Shown here: piece after piece, positions 22,103 to 34,726 of the stretch
Position numbering within the stretch: the first letter of the stretch is position 1
Layout: every line of letters begins with the position of its first letter
Origin: Gloeophyllum trabeum ATCC 11539
Taxonomy: Eukaryota; Basidiomycota; Agaricomycetes; Gloeophyllales; Gloeophyllaceae
Direction: 5' to 3'
Assembly (NCBI RefSeq): GCF_000344685.1
Contig: NW_006920419.1
Location: forward strand, 1,107,576-1,171,575
Length of the DNA stretch: 64,000 nt
Made by a program: the position numbers and the translations under genes
The notes under the pieces: generated by a model
What the model was told of the DNA's origin: nothing
What the model saw: only the letters and a program-made list of their open reading frames with translations
Databases searched by the model: none

Positions 22103-25100
22103 GATGTCGGTCGGCAGGCGCGGCGGCGGCGGCGGCGGCGGCGTTGGGAGTGCCAGCGTGGACTGGGCGACGTCAGCGGCGGCGGCGAGGGCGATGGCGG
22201 CAAGAGCACTCACGAGTTGGAAGCCAAAGTGGTAGAAAGCAAAGGGCGCGGACCGCCAGGTTGCGCTGCCTGGACGAGCGAGCGAGCGAGTCTGATCAAT
22301 TGCAATTCCCCCGCCTCCCCCACACTCGCCCCGGCCCCTCGGCACCCAGATTTCCCCGCAAACACCCCAAAACACCCAGGCACACTCTCCCTCCCTGTAA
22401 TCACACTCGCCAAACATCGTGCGTCATCGACCGGCGCGGCTCCGAGCGGCCGGGGCCATCAAACCAAGCTCCCTGCGCCCGACGCCCTCCCGATCGATCA
22501 CCCACACTGTAAGTGACTCTTGCCCTGCTCGCCCCCCGACTGTCGGCCCGCCCGCTATTGGCGGGACCCACAACACCAATCGTGATGCTAATGACAGCGA
22601 CGCGGTTGGTCTCGGTGACAAGCACGGCACATCGCTCACCCATCGCTGTTCATTTTGCGGGGGGCTTGGCGGTCGGGCCGCCGGCACTTGCGCCGCCCTG
22701 TCCTCCCTTGCGCTGCATTCCAGCCTGGAATTCGAGCCGTCGAGCTCCTGTCGTGAACGAACCCCGTTTCGTCCACCGGGAATCGCAAGACGGCGCTCCC
22801 TTTCATCTGTGCGCCACCATCCAATGTCCCAGCTCCCTTTGTCTCTACGCGCATATAACACCCCATCTCACCCCCGTGCCACTCCCCCAGGTCCCCCGGG
22901 CTCTCTGGGTGTTCCTCGCTTTCGTGCATATATGCATCACGACCTGAGAGGGACGCCCGAAGAGCCCTCGGGACGACGCAGCCAGCGATACTCCCCGGAC
23001 ACACTAGAGCAGCATCGTACGCTTCCCTCTCCCTCCGCTCCTCCCATCAAAACAACTGCTCGCGCCTCGACTTTGCCACGTAACCCCGGGCTCCCCAGGT
23101 GCCCCTTGAGATTCCCGTCGCGGTGAATTGAAAGGCCACCTGAAGCGCCTCCGGGAAGACGCGCATATACTAGACTGGGAGGGACCCCGCTTGCCGGAGA
23201 CGGGAGGGACATCGTACGTTCGCGTTTCCCGCATCAATATACAAAGACTACATTCCTCCTGCCGCGCACTTATCCTTCTTCCCCACAATGGAACCGGCCG
23301 ACCGCGCCCCCCCGACCCCCGGCGGCCCTGGACATCCTCGCAGCTCAATACCCCTGCGGGCCGTGCCCAAAAAGGCCCGCACCGCAGGCGCTGCTCAAAG
23401 TAATCCACCCCATCCCTCTTCGCTTGCGCTTATGATTACACACCCACATGCTACCATGCGGACGGACGCTCTGCAGCTTGGGAAGGGAACCGCCCGGCCT
23501 GCGTGTGCGGGGACTTGTGCTGCTGCTACATAGGCAAGGCGCGAGGCGGGTACTTGTAGCCCGCGCGTCGTCAGTGCATTTGCCTTTCTTCAGCAGTGCC
23601 GGTGCCCGGGCAGCGAAGTCGGAGGTAGTGCATACGTGCCCCGTCTCGAGGCCCCCTCCCCTCCCCCCCGGCCCTGGCATGCGAGAGTACTGGTTCTGTG
23701 TGTGGTCCTGCTCTGCACTAACTGCCCTATCGCATCGCAGCGGTAGAGGGCTGACAATCCCCCCCCCATTTCCTTTCCACTTCTTCATGATTCATGGCAG
23801 CCTCGAATTCCTTACACCGGGCTCACAGCACGCTCCGTATGCACATTTTTTCGCTTTCGCAGCAAGGAATGAATGAATAGTACTGTACATGTATAATAAC
23901 CTAATTGCTTCGTGGCCAATATTCATTAATCAGAGCTGGGTCTCGGTAGAATAGAATAGAATGTACTGTATGTATAGTCGACATACTATACCATACCCGC
24001 CTGCGTGTGCATGTATGAATGACACATACGATGACGTCCCGGGCCGGATCTCAAAGTCCCGCCCTGACGGCGTGCACTTCGAGTTGTCCCTCCTCGCGAG
24101 CATCGTTCGCCCGGTCCCTGCGCCTCGCACTCAACCCCGCGCAAGTACAACTCGCGGCCCGCTGACCCGGCGTGCGATGATGAGCCAGCGCCATCCCATC
24201 CACGTCCACGTATGCACATAACGTTACCTTCCCCACCCCCACCCCCGCACTCAGGCTTCCGACAGATCGTTCCGCGGCGCCAGATCTCCGGGACTCCGGG
24301 CCACTTTGTGAACTCGAAGCTCCGCGTCCGAGCGCCCGTCTCCGTTCTGCTACTGGCAAACGCCATGCATATGTATCATACAAATCCAAACCCCGGGAAC
24401 GCGGTGCCTGTGGGTGCGTCCGTTCTGCACGGAATAAAGCCATTGATCGCAGCTGAACCACCCGAACGCACCAACACTGCCACTCACTCACTCCCAGCCG
24501 GAAACACTGACAGGAAGCGGCCTGGTATGGAGTCACCCTGAGTCCTGACAAACGCAGTGAGGGCCTTCAGTGATCCATGATCCATGATCCATGATCCATG
24601 CACCGACTGCCCAGTCAGCACCGTGGCGGGCCGGATGATTCACTGGCTGCTATGCAGTAAGTCTGTCGTCTCACATGCGGCGTCCCAGGCTCACCCACCC
24701 ACATCGAGCGCAGGAAGCAGCTTCCCGTAAGTAAGCAGAAGCAGCCGGGACTTACGTCGTCGGAGTGACGGGGCGTCCGGGATCCGTGAATGGTGGGAGA
24801 ATCTCAGCGCCGTATGTACCGGCATGCATGATTCAACGAGCGGGAGCGCTCATCCTCCGCTGGTGATACATACCGTCGTCGTTCGGGACTGCCGCCGAAC
24901 CTCGTCGACACGCGTGTCCTCGGACATGGCCGTGCCCCGAGACGTCGTACCAGCCGTGTACGCGGCTCGAATACTTGTGAGCTTCTCACCTATGCTGACT
25001 CTAGACCTCCAAATACCCGTCCCAAGTTCCGCCCGCTCGCCAAGCTTACTCTGCCCTGGCCCATGGGGAGGACGTCCTGCTTCACTCGATACAGATGACG

Positions 25101-28100
25101 TCAAGCGTTTATGCTCTGCGCTTCGTCGCCTTCGCTTCGGCTTCATTGTTGCAGGGAAATGCACCGTCATCGTCTGCGTCAGAATTTGCAAGAGCGCAAA
25201 TGACATGAAAGGACTCACAGTATGTTCCGTCAGGCCGTGACACCCGAAGCAAGTACGTTATTCGAGTGGTTCTGACGGTCGGGTCCAGTTATCATGTCAT
25301 GGAACGATCAGGATGCAGCTTCAAGTTCTCCCCCGCTCACCAAAAGTCTTGCGGCGCTGCCAACCAACCTCGCCCACGGACGTCTCCACCGTCATCTCAG
25401 GTAGGAAGAGATACACTGGAGTCCAGCCCACTCTGTATCAGAGTGAGGAATGCTCATGCTCGCGCTCATCGTGCTGCACCGGCCACCGTCGGGTGTTTTG
25501 CGAACACGCAAACCTGCACACGTCTGATCCGGCATTGGTAATCGCTCCCTACCAGCGGGGTTCCTCTTACATAGTGTGAGTATACTACCGAAGAAGCACA
25601 AAGATAGCGCTCGTCCTATGCAGAGCTCAGGCCAGTAACATCGCCAACACATATCCGCTTCGCGATCGGACATCGAGTACTCGAAGACACATTGCGTCCT
25701 GGGCAGGGCCACAGATCTGCCTGTCGTACCTCGCCATACAGTCCATCTGCCCACCCAACATGACGTCCGAGTCCACCGCAATTCATTCCCCCGCACGCAA
25801 GAATAGATGAACCTTGATTACCCCGCACTTCTCTCCCTTCACTGAAGCCGCGCCGCACCAAAACTGGGGAACTGTCCCCCGCAGGACGCGCTTTCCATAG
25901 CGGGCGCGGCTGTCTCACATGCAAACAATCAGACAAACACACGTACCTGCGGATGTTCCAGATCTAGCAATCGCAACTCAAAGCCCGCAGAACCCTCCTC
26001 CTATCTCTTCGCTGCTTCCGGCCTTACTCAGACTGAATGGCGGCATTTCGGCTCCGGCATGGGGGACACTGTTGGACTGATTACCGGTCTGCATTCGTAC
26101 CTTTCATGTGCGATCGGGGGCTCGTGTAGGCCCGTATACGATCGAGTGCGCCCCGCCCAGAGGCAGCGACGCACGACGCTCTGAGACCTGCAGGGGGCGC
26201 TCATATCCCGTCCGCACTATGTACCAGCAACTTGCAGACGCTGCAAGATATGTAGGAGAGGCCGTGCATACCTCGGACATACACACCAAATATCTTTAGC
26301 AAAGATGGATATAGCAAGGGCTGGTCCGAGTTGCTCTAATGTCTTCGATGGTAGCGAGCATCGCAGCGGCCGGGCTTGTGAGACTCCACTGCTCGGCTTC
26401 CTGTTCCGCGTCTTTTCCTGTCCTCATCCAGGGGAACGGCTTTAGCGCCCCATCGTCTCGAGCGACGCGTGCGTCTGGCAGCAACGCGAGGGCTTCACTG
26501 AAAGGCGCTGACGTCAATTACAGCAAGGGGGTGTTAGACGCGAGCGAGGCTTTCGGCCGTGACGGGCTGACGGATAGCAAAAGACCCGAAATTAGTATGG
26601 GAAGACACTTGACACACTTGCGTGTCGTCGGCACAAGGCAAGATGCAGAGCACACCTAGGAAGTACGGAAGAGCGCTTTACAGTTCGGGGTACACTGTGA
26701 TTACAAACCCAGAGCACAGATATAGCCTTCGCCATAATCGACGGAACAACCTGGATCGTTCGTGGCGGGCAAGAGCAGCTCGCCTAACGGATCTCTCAGG
26801 ATTGCTGGCAGTCTCGAGCGCCACGGAAGACATCATGAAGAAGCATTCCAGGGCAAGGCGTCGAGCGGCTAGCTGTGGAGCAAGCATGGTCCTCCCGGAT
26901 ATGAAACGATTTAGGTCGACAGAGTCAACATGAGCGATATTGTCTTTCCTATGACCCAGCTCGGTCAGACCCAGGATGTGGATGTCTTCTACTCCAGGAG
27001 AGCTCCCGGCTGAGGTGTCAGAGCCATCGCAATCAGAATATCGGGAAGCCAGCCCAACAACCTTGCTATTCCTAGAGCACGATCGAGCTCTCATGAACAG
27101 GAGTAAAGAGCACCCGGTAAGGACCGATATAGCCCTCATACTTCCCTGTCAAACGCGAGTGGTACTGGTTAGGAACGACGGCCCGAGTATCTGGAATACG
27201 AGCACAAGCGGCGAAATTAGCTCAAGCACGCACGCCATGGTGTTCAGATGATGCCGCCGGTGAAGAGAGCATCCACGGAAGATAATACATCGATAGCCAT
27301 GTACGCGAGATTCTTCATGGGAAATGTGGCAGACACGCAAATGGGCGCGGATGAACCGCCTATCTTCGCTCTTCAACTTCGCGAAAATGGGTAGGATGAT
27401 GGTCGCGATATCCACGACAAATGGGGTGGAATGAAATGCGTACCTGTCTCATCACTGTCCAGCACTCCACCCTGATCCCTGCAGGCACCAGTTCTTTCCT
27501 ACTACTCCCGTAATGCCAAGCATAAGATGCCCTCGAAGGGTCCTACAGTCAACACCATTGCCTGCTCAGAATGGAGCCTAAGCGGTGGGGAGAATGCGGT
27601 GATAGACAGTTCATACAACAGGTCGCTATTCACGTAAGAGACTCTCGTGTCTCTCGGCCGCCAGGATCAGAAGAGCTCACAATAGACAACATTGGTATTG
27701 GGAGAGTGCTTCCCAGGCCATCAAAGTAAATGAGGATAGTCGGCAACAGACCCCAGGAGCATAGGGGATCATTACCCGGGCAATCGAGACCATACCACCG
27801 AAGCAGAAGCAGATAGTCTCCGAACGAACAGACATGCTTCCCTATGCACAGGTGATAGATGACGCGCCGACGGTTAGCCACCAAGGCAGGCGAGGGGAGA
27901 AACCGCGCACACGCACCGCCGCCCTCGAACGCCTTTATACATTGGTAGAAAGGCGGTGCGACGCTGGAATGAGCCTTCATCTGACTGGGTCAGCTGGTCT
28001 ATCTGAGCGTGGGACTCGTCATGCCGCCCGTCATCTGAGCGTGTCCGCAAGAGACCAGTCAGGCGGGCGCCATATTGCGCGCTGAAGGCGCCGCTTGCGC

Positions 28101-28780
28101 TACTGCTGAGGTTCTCAGCAGGTGAGGTCAGAAAAAGTCAGGCGAGTGCGGGTGGACGCACACGTGTGGGACGAGGAGAGGAGGAATACGGGGAACCCGC
28201 GTCAAGAGTGGAGTTTCGCGCCTGGATATTTGCGATGGATGACTGCTCATGTGGGACTGACCGGAAGTGCTAATGGCAAAGACGAATGACTTGACAAACC
28301 GATGAGTGATTCGGTTCCGCGTATTTATCGGGATGAACGGATACGATGCACCGAATATCCAAGTCGAAGCGTCGTCCAGCTGAACCGACGCAAGCATCGA
28401 CAAGTCCGTTGTTTGTGTCCTAGCTAGAGGGCGTCAGAGACAGTCAGGCAAGCAACTGTTAATATTGAATACACACGCCTGGACACCGTGAATGAATCGA
28501 GGAGCGATTCTGGGTACATCAGCAAATAGTATATTTTCGCGCCTGAACTCGAATATCCTGACAAGATGTGATAGATCGGGCGTCAAAGTCGAGTGTGCGA
28601 CTGGGAGCACTCATATCGGGAGACCCTGAGCATTACCGAGCCCGGCACATATACACACGCTTCAAGAATCCAAGATTTACGGCCCAATCCAAGATAAACC
28701 CCCTGAAGCCCCCGACCTGCCTGCCTCGAAAGAATCAGCGCGCCCCACCAAGCAAGCAGATCTCAACGCCGAGCTCACCT
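22103..28780. other. Long stretch without a supportable gene
   Basis: The first 2 kb is GC-rich, pyrimidine-tract-containing DNA upstream of the bHLH gene and may be its long promoter and leader. From about 24.6 to 28.4 kb there are several minus-strand frames of 80-150 codons (for example 26678-27139 and 27149-27415, the latter with a hydrophobic stretch ACVLELISPLVLVFQILG). They could be exons of an unrecognised membrane protein, but I could not join them by credible splice sites. A four-copy heptamer repeat lies at 24571-24598. Confidence 0.45.
24571..24598. repeat. Four tandem copies of TGATCCA
   Basis: The 7-bp unit TGATCCA is repeated four times without a mismatch. It is too short to be classed further. 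Confidence 0.9.
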
Positions 28781-30560
28781 TCAAACCCCCTTCTTCCCCT
28801 CCCCCTCCCCTCCCTCCCTTACCACCACGCTCCGCGCCGGAGCCGCCACCAGCCCGTCCTCCACACGCCACCCCGCCTCCCCCATCTTCCTCACAAACAC
28901 GTCGAACGACCCGAACGCCGCGCGCGGGTCCCGGGACACGAGCTCGACGGCGTTCACCCACGCCTTGAGCCTGTCCATCGGGGTGCAGCCCTCTTTCATG
29001 AATATCAATACGCCGCTGGGGGATGCGCGGAGGAGGAGGAGGTACCGCTCGTCCTTGTAGCGCTCCAGCGCGGCTCGCAGGGCGTCCCCCGGGTGAGAGC
29101 GGCAGTGCCGCCGGAGGTCCGCCACCGACGCGAACGCCGCGTCCCCTGCGCGCCTCCCATCCCGCCCCCTGATTTCGGCGGGCCGCCAAGCCAAGACGCG
29201 CTCCCGCGCGGCGACCCACGCCGGCGCCGGCGCCTCCGCCGACAAGTCCCCACCGCCGTCAGAGAACGCGCGCCACGCGAGCCCCGCGCGCTCGCGGTTC
29301 AGCGTGGGCAGCACCACCGCGCGCACGGCGGCCCAGTTCGCGGCGAGGTGCGCGGCGACGAGGAACGCCAACACGGCGTAGGTCGGCGCGGGGTCTCGCA
29401 GGTACCGCAGCACCAGCGTCCCCGTCTGCATTTTCCACCAGTCAGTCGGTCGGTCAGTCAGGGTACGGATACAGAGGAAACGGGGACGGGGGGAAGCGGA
29501 CGCACCAGCATCCCGAGGAGGCTGAGCACCGTCTCGCGACTGCCGTCCTTGGCGTTGAGGTCGCCGACGTCGCCCGGCGCCCTGCCGTCGCGCGCAAAGT
29601 GCACCGTCAGCGCGGCCTTGGACCCGCCCGCGGCGATCCCGCAGAGCGCGCGGAGGGCGCCGCTCAGGCAGAGCGCCGCGACGCGCAGCCCGGATCTTGG
29701 CACCGGCGCCGCCGTCGAACCAGACTCCGCCAACGGGAGCGCCGGCGAGCCAGCGTGGGACAGGCTCAGGAGCGGGCTGGCGGAGTCGAGGAGGATCGCG
29801 GCGTCGTTGAGGAGGTCCGCGAGGAAGCGGTAGGTCTTCGCTTCGGGGAAGAGGGACGTGCCGAGGGCGTACGCGCCGAGGATGGCTGTGCACGTTGCAT
29901 GCGTTATACATTATACCGTGCTCGCCGCCGCAAACGGGATGAAATGCGCAGCTCACTTGTCAGCCGGCTGAAGACGTCCTGGAGGATCGTGAGGATCATC
30001 GCGTCCGTCGCGGACGCCGAGGGGTCGCCCACGCCATGGCCTGTAGTAAACTCCACTCAGCTTCGGCAGAAAGGGAGGAAGAGGGGCGTGGGTGGGGAAT
30101 ACCTTCGAGGACGGCGCGGGAGGCGATGAGGCTCGCGAGGGCGCTGAAGAACGCCTGGAGGGCGTTGTACACCTGGTACCTTGCGCGGCGGCGTTAGGCC
30201 GTACAAATGCGATCGATCACGGCAGGACCAACCGGAAGTAGTCTGCACACGTATCGGCAGCAAATATGAGTGCATGTTAACATCGGATGCGAGTCGGACT
30301 CGGACGCACCTGGGGGCACGCTGGTCGGGTACCCCGCGGGGAGGAACACGTCCTCGAGGACCCTCCGAGCCCGCGAGAAGACCTTCCGTCCTGTACGCGT
30401 TGCACTTGACCCTTTAAGTTTGAGCTCGGAGCGACCGCGCATACACCCACCCACCAGTCCCCTCCGAGTCTCGTCGAGTCCCCACGAGCGTCCGTCCTGC
30501 CGCCACCGTGTACGTGTCCACGACCGTCCCGCTCTCGTCCTTCTCCTCTATGGTGAGCAT
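28781..30560 (-). CDS. RUS (root UVB-sensitive, DUF647) family protein
   Basis: RUS-family proteins are conserved across eukaryotes; in plants they are needed for early seedling development and are linked to vitamin B6 homeostasis. The fungal role is not established. Seven exons (30560-30455, 30390-30310, 30242-30233, 30179-30103, 30040-29957, 29885-29506, 29425-28781) total 1383 nt, or 460 aa. Family landmarks: FLPAGYPTSVPPDYFRYQ, the ILQDVFSRLTTILGAYALGT segment, RFLADLLNDAAILLD, and the signature GIAAGGSKAALTVHFA followed by GDLNAKDGSRETVLSLLGML. Hydrophobic segments after this signature are probably membrane-associated. Exon 3 is a 10-nt microexon that supplies Asp-Tyr-Phe before the RYQ(V/L)YNALQAF block and matches the family spacing. 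The start at 30560 was chosen because it precedes a plausible N-terminus; an upstream in-frame Met at about 30680 exists. Confidence 0.88.
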
Positions 30561-31124
30561 CGCTGAGTAGGACAGGGCGCCTGAGGTCAATGGGACTCCC
30601 GGGCCGGCTGACGGGCACTCGGCTACACTACCACCGGGATCAGCGACGGTCTTGATTGGCTCAGCCGCTCGGACGTTCACGCATGCATACGAGTATGTGG
30701 CTGAAGACTACTATAGTACAGACATCTCCGACCGGCTACCAGGAAGTGTGGACGGCGGCACCTCTCTCCTTGTACGGCTGCTCCGAATCCGGGAGGGACG
30801 ACAAACGCGCATGGTATTTTAGGCGGGGAGCATAGTGTGTACGCATGTACATACAACCAATCGACCACCCATCAAGCCGGAACTACAACGCCACACAGCA
30901 CTGAGCAGTATATGTACACTTACAGAATAAGTCAGCAGCAGCCCTGGTATCCCTGCATTACAGCAACAACAACAGCGACGATAACGAATAAAAGTTCTAA
31001 AATCAGCAGGGGGGGCGGGGGGGGGGGTCAGTCGTGTCAATGGGGACGTGGGGAGGGGGACGTACAAATATCATAAATGTCGTTATTTATGTGTATCCCG
31101 AGATGGAAGAGGACAGCCACCCTG
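30561..31124. other. Spacer between RUS and 7TM genes
   Basis: It contains the RUS promoter and the 3' end of the 7TM gene, both minus strand. The only notable feature is a G-rich run at 31009-31027. Confidence 0.5.
31009..31027 (+). repeat. G-run (GGGGGGG C GGGGGGGGGGG)
   Basis: Nineteen bases that are all G except for one C. It lies about 100 bp beyond the stop codon of the minus-strand 7TM gene, so the transcript would carry a C-run. It could fold as a G-quadruplex on the plus strand, or be prone to sequencing error. Confidence 0.75.
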
Positions 31125-32411
31125 TCACGCCGACAGGTCCCTTTTATGATCCCGATCGGCCTTCCCGCCAAACGCCTCCTCCTCCCCGCTCCCGTCCACA
31201 GCCGACAGCGCGACCGACTTATTCCGCGTCCCCGCCCCCTCCGCGTCCGCAGTATCGCGCCCGCGCCCGAAGGAGAAGAACCTGAGGTCGAACGAGTCGG
31301 GGAACGTCGAGCGCGTGCGGGGGATCCGGACGGACATCGTCGGCGCGGTCGGCGCGTCCGCGTAGTCGTCGATGTTCTCGCCGTGCCGGAACACCGTGTA
31401 CAGGTACGTCGTGATCACGAGCAGGTTCGCGACCACGAGCGAGACGCCCGCCTGTGCGTGCGTGCGTGCGCGGTCAGTACAACACTCGCGAGCGAGGAAG
31501 GACGGACGCACCTCGATGTGCGCGGTGATGCCCTCGTACAGCCCGGCGACGCCCATGACGTAGATGGCGTGCGGGATGCTGACGATGGTGGTGACGAGCG
31601 ACGTGCAGAACACCGTGAAGAGCAGCTGGCGCTGCTTGCGCGGGAGGCGCACGCCCCACAGGAGGCGCAGCGGGATGAGCACGAGCGTGCCGTCGGCGAA
31701 GACGTCCGCTGCGCGACGTCAACGAGAGGTCCACGGATACGCGGGGCGGGGACTCACTGCACAGTTCGGCGACGGCGACGTCCCGCCCGAGGTGGCACTG
31801 CAGGCCGGGCGCGTGGTACCACGCGAGGTTGCTCGCGCAGTGGTAGATCTTCTGGACGAGGAGGCCGACGGTGATGAACGGGAAGACGAGGAGGAGGAGG
31901 AGCGTGAAGCGGCGCATGGTCATCATCGGCGGGACGAGGCGCACGATGGAGAGCAGGATGCTGATGCGCGCGGACCTAGACGCGGTTGAGGCGAAGCAGG
32001 CGGCGAGGGGATGGACGGGACAGGACTGACCAGAGGATGAGCGTGAACGTGACGGAGACGATCCAGTAGGACGCGATGCGCGCGCCGGGCGGCTGGACGA
32101 GCGGGCCGACGCCTGCGCGTGGCATAAGGACAGGGGGTTTGCGGAATGGGAAGAGCACACACCTGGCCCGTCCGTGCGTATCCATATCGCGATCAGGAAT
32201 ACAAGGTCAAAGACCATGGACGCCGCCGCGAGCGCGTCGTCCCACCAGAAGCGCTTCCGCCGCCAGCGGTACCCCAGGCGGAACGCCGTGCTCACGATGG
32301 CGATGGGGTGAATCACCGTCACCGCGACTGCAAGTATCAGAGTCGATGCCAACTCAACAAACGAGAACACGACCCGGACGCACCTCGCAGGTCGGTGGTG
32401 GTAACACCCAT
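31125..32411 (-). CDS. Seven-transmembrane rhodopsin-like integral membrane protein
   Basis: Six exons (32411-32384, 32327-32163, 32112-32031, 31975-31758, 31708-31512, 31451-31125) total 1017 nt, or 338 aa. Membrane segments can be followed in order: TVIHPIAIVSTAFRLGY, AAASMVFDLVFLIAIWI, IASYWIVSVTFTLILW, FTLLLLLVFPFITVGLLV, LLFTVFCTSLVTTIVSI and VSLVVANLLVITTYLYTVF, plus a weaker one near the positively charged loop RWRRKRFWWDDALA. The WWDDALA-type motif between the first segments is typical of the fungal rhodopsin-like/Pth11-related membrane family (inference). The C-terminal tail of about 80 residues is hydrophilic, with Ser, Arg and Asp, and probably cytosolic. The role may be sensing of extracellular cues, but no ligand can be deduced. 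The start is a short 28-nt first exon, chosen because it joins cleanly to the first membrane segment. Confidence 0.78.
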
Positions 32412-33988
32412 GATGCCGACCGCTGCTGCCTCGACCTGCGCGTATATTAGTATTACAGGCCAAGCGCGGCAGAGTGTTGATGTCGTCGGGGGAGGGCTCG
32501 CGAAGGCGCATGTCCTCTGAGGACGCGGGACGACGCTGCATAGCGTACTTTTGATCTGGGCGATCGCCCATCAGCACAGAAGCATCCGTAATTCCGCTTT
32601 CGGACACTTCAATTGATTACTAAGCGGGGCTAGCGCGTTCGGAGCCGATCTGTTGGATTCGCAGGCCCTAACGCGGGTCAGGTCGCGCTAGAACATCGAT
32701 GGATATTCACCGTCTACTGCAGGCGCAGGAATCATACATCCCAGTCGCTGTAAATGCTTTTGCGTGGCGACGTTCAGCCAAGGAACCAAGCGACCCCGGC
32801 GCATCGCACGCTGTCAGAGCTGGCCTTGTGCTAAAGCTTGTCCATTCGTCGGTTTCACCCTGGAGTGTCAGAGACCAGCCAAATCCTGGCAACCGACGTC
32901 CACAACCCTTGATAGCATTCTGAAGTGGACGCTCATCGTTCCCTTCTATATCCGCTGTCGATTGCGTGCTGTATCAGGACATGGTGCGGTCGTTCCCAGT
33001 CTGCGCGAGTCAACCGCAAGCAGGAGCGAAGGCTTTCTCGCTCAGCTCGAAGGCCTCCCTCCCGCACTTGCAGCGTACCGCTCACGACAAATCCACATCT
33101 AACTCGATTCCACAACTGGTGATGCCTGGCTCACCCCCCATATATACGGTTGCGAACGCCATCAGCAGGCTGAGATGATTTCCTCGTTTTCATACAGGCC
33201 ACGGCGGACCCCAATCCAGTCTACCCTTTGCCTCAGCGGTCCTCCGCGCAGGGGACATGGACGGACGCTCCTCGGGATGCCGGCCTCCCTCCCCCCCTTC
33301 CCGCCCACGACCGACGGAAACACCTCCCAGGCCCCGCGCGCCCCCTCGAACGCGAGCGCTCCTGGGCCCTCAGGACCCTCCCGCCCGCGTGCTCGTATTC
33401 TGATCCATGAAGGATCCCGAAGGGCGTGACTGCACCGGGTGGACGGCGCGGGGTGGGCGTTCGGTTCGGGAAGGCGGGCGGCGGCGCGGAGGGCAAGCAG
33501 ATGCTCGGCCCAACATATACACTCGTAATGCTCGAAATCTGTCGCCCCAGTCCTCCGTGAACGGGCTCGCAGGTTGTTGCGTGTCGGAAGCGCTCGCCGC
33601 ACAGCACGGGAGGACGACGCCGTAGCCATCCGCGGTGTTTCCAAGCAGTCTCGGACTAGACCTAGACATATCTGCACGGGCGGGTTGTATCGCTCTTCAG
33701 CTACGCATGTGAAGGGCCGTTCTGCTCCGCAAATGTATGTGGCGATTCCACATCACGGTCACCCATTCCAAACTCTCTCCGGCGCAAGATAACTGCGCAT
33801 GCAGCGATGTTCGCCATCGACTACACCAGCGGGACAGGTCCTCGGCCAAGTTCAGCGGAAGATCACGATGCGAAGCCACTAACGAGAAGTATACAGTACT
33901 CTCATTCATGCACACCCAGTACCACTCAGATAGAGTAATTAATCGATGCCTTGCATAGTCCTCATGCCATGACTCGTATTCGACAAGA
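32412..33988. other. Intergenic stretch, no gene seen
   Basis: Frames here are short and overlap on both strands. The part around 33.2-33.6 kb is GC-rich without splice-consistent coding. The upstream portion is presumably the promoter of the 7TM gene. Confidence 0.5.
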
Positions 33989-34726
33989 CTACTGCTGCAA
34001 GCCCACGACCTGCAGCACGACCGGCGTACACGTGCTGTAATCGTAGTAGTACGGGTCCTCCGCGGCCGACGCGTTGTACGCGACGTTGCGCTGCGCGCGC
34101 GCCTCGTCGTAGTTGCACAGCGAGAACTGGTCCGTGCGCCCCGCGTACGCGAGCAGCGGCAGGCGGCCCGAGCCCGGCTGGAAAGCAAAGCGGGTCGGGT
34201 GAGCGGGGTTGGCTGACCGCGCCGTCCGCGGACAACAAGCGAGCCACGCACGACGATGCAGAACCCCGTGCTCGGCGCGGGCGCGGGGTACGTGATCAGG
34301 AACCCGAGGGTCGTCCCGTTCGTCGCGCCCGTGGACACGGCCGCGCCCCCGCCGGCCGCGTACCCAACCAGCCCGCCGCCGACCAGCGCGAGCGCCGGGA
34401 ACTCGTCGTACGGGTAGGACGCCCATGTCTGCAGGCAGAGATCAGCGGTGACACGTCTGCCCGGCGCGATCGGGACGCACGGAGAGCACCGCGAAGGACG
34501 CGCCGTCGACCGCGCCCGCCTGCCCGAGCACGAGCGGCGCGCCCGTCGTGTTCGCGTTCGGCAGCGTCGTGTTCAGCGCCGCCAGCGTGAAGTTGCCCGC
34601 GGTGTCCAGCGCGCCCGCCCCGAGGCTCGCGCACGAGCTGGAATTTGACGCGCGGGCGACGTTGGCAGGGGCCGCAGCACTGGTCCCGAGAACACCGAGA
34701 AGGACTGCAAGCGCTGCCTTGTACAT
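33989..34726 (-). CDS. Small secreted protein, unknown family
   Basis: Exons 34726-34481, 34428-34252 and 34177-33989 give 203 aa. The N-terminus MYKAALAVLLGVLGTSAAAP is a clear secretion signal, with likely cleavage near the Ala-rich end. The mature part has few Cys (about five), several Asn-x-Ser/Thr sites and many Gly/Ala/Thr residues, and ends DYSTCTPVVLQVVGLQQ. Exon junctions are phase 0 and all introns are GT..AG (GTGCGT donors). I do not recognise the domain; many agaricomycete genomes encode comparable expressed, secreted proteins of unknown role in the wall or in substrate contact. It is not a hydrophobin, because the eight-Cys pattern is absent. Confidence 0.75.

Noticed and set aside
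20096..22516. 806-codon plus-strand open frame across the bHLH locus
   Set aside because: It is Arg/Ala/Val-rich shadow of the GC-rich minus-strand bHLH gene; the minus-strand reading has the DNA-binding motif and clean splice sites.
28568..29833. 421-codon plus-strand open frame across the RUS locus
   Set aside because: It is a GC-bias shadow; the minus-strand RUS reading carries the family signature over seven exons.
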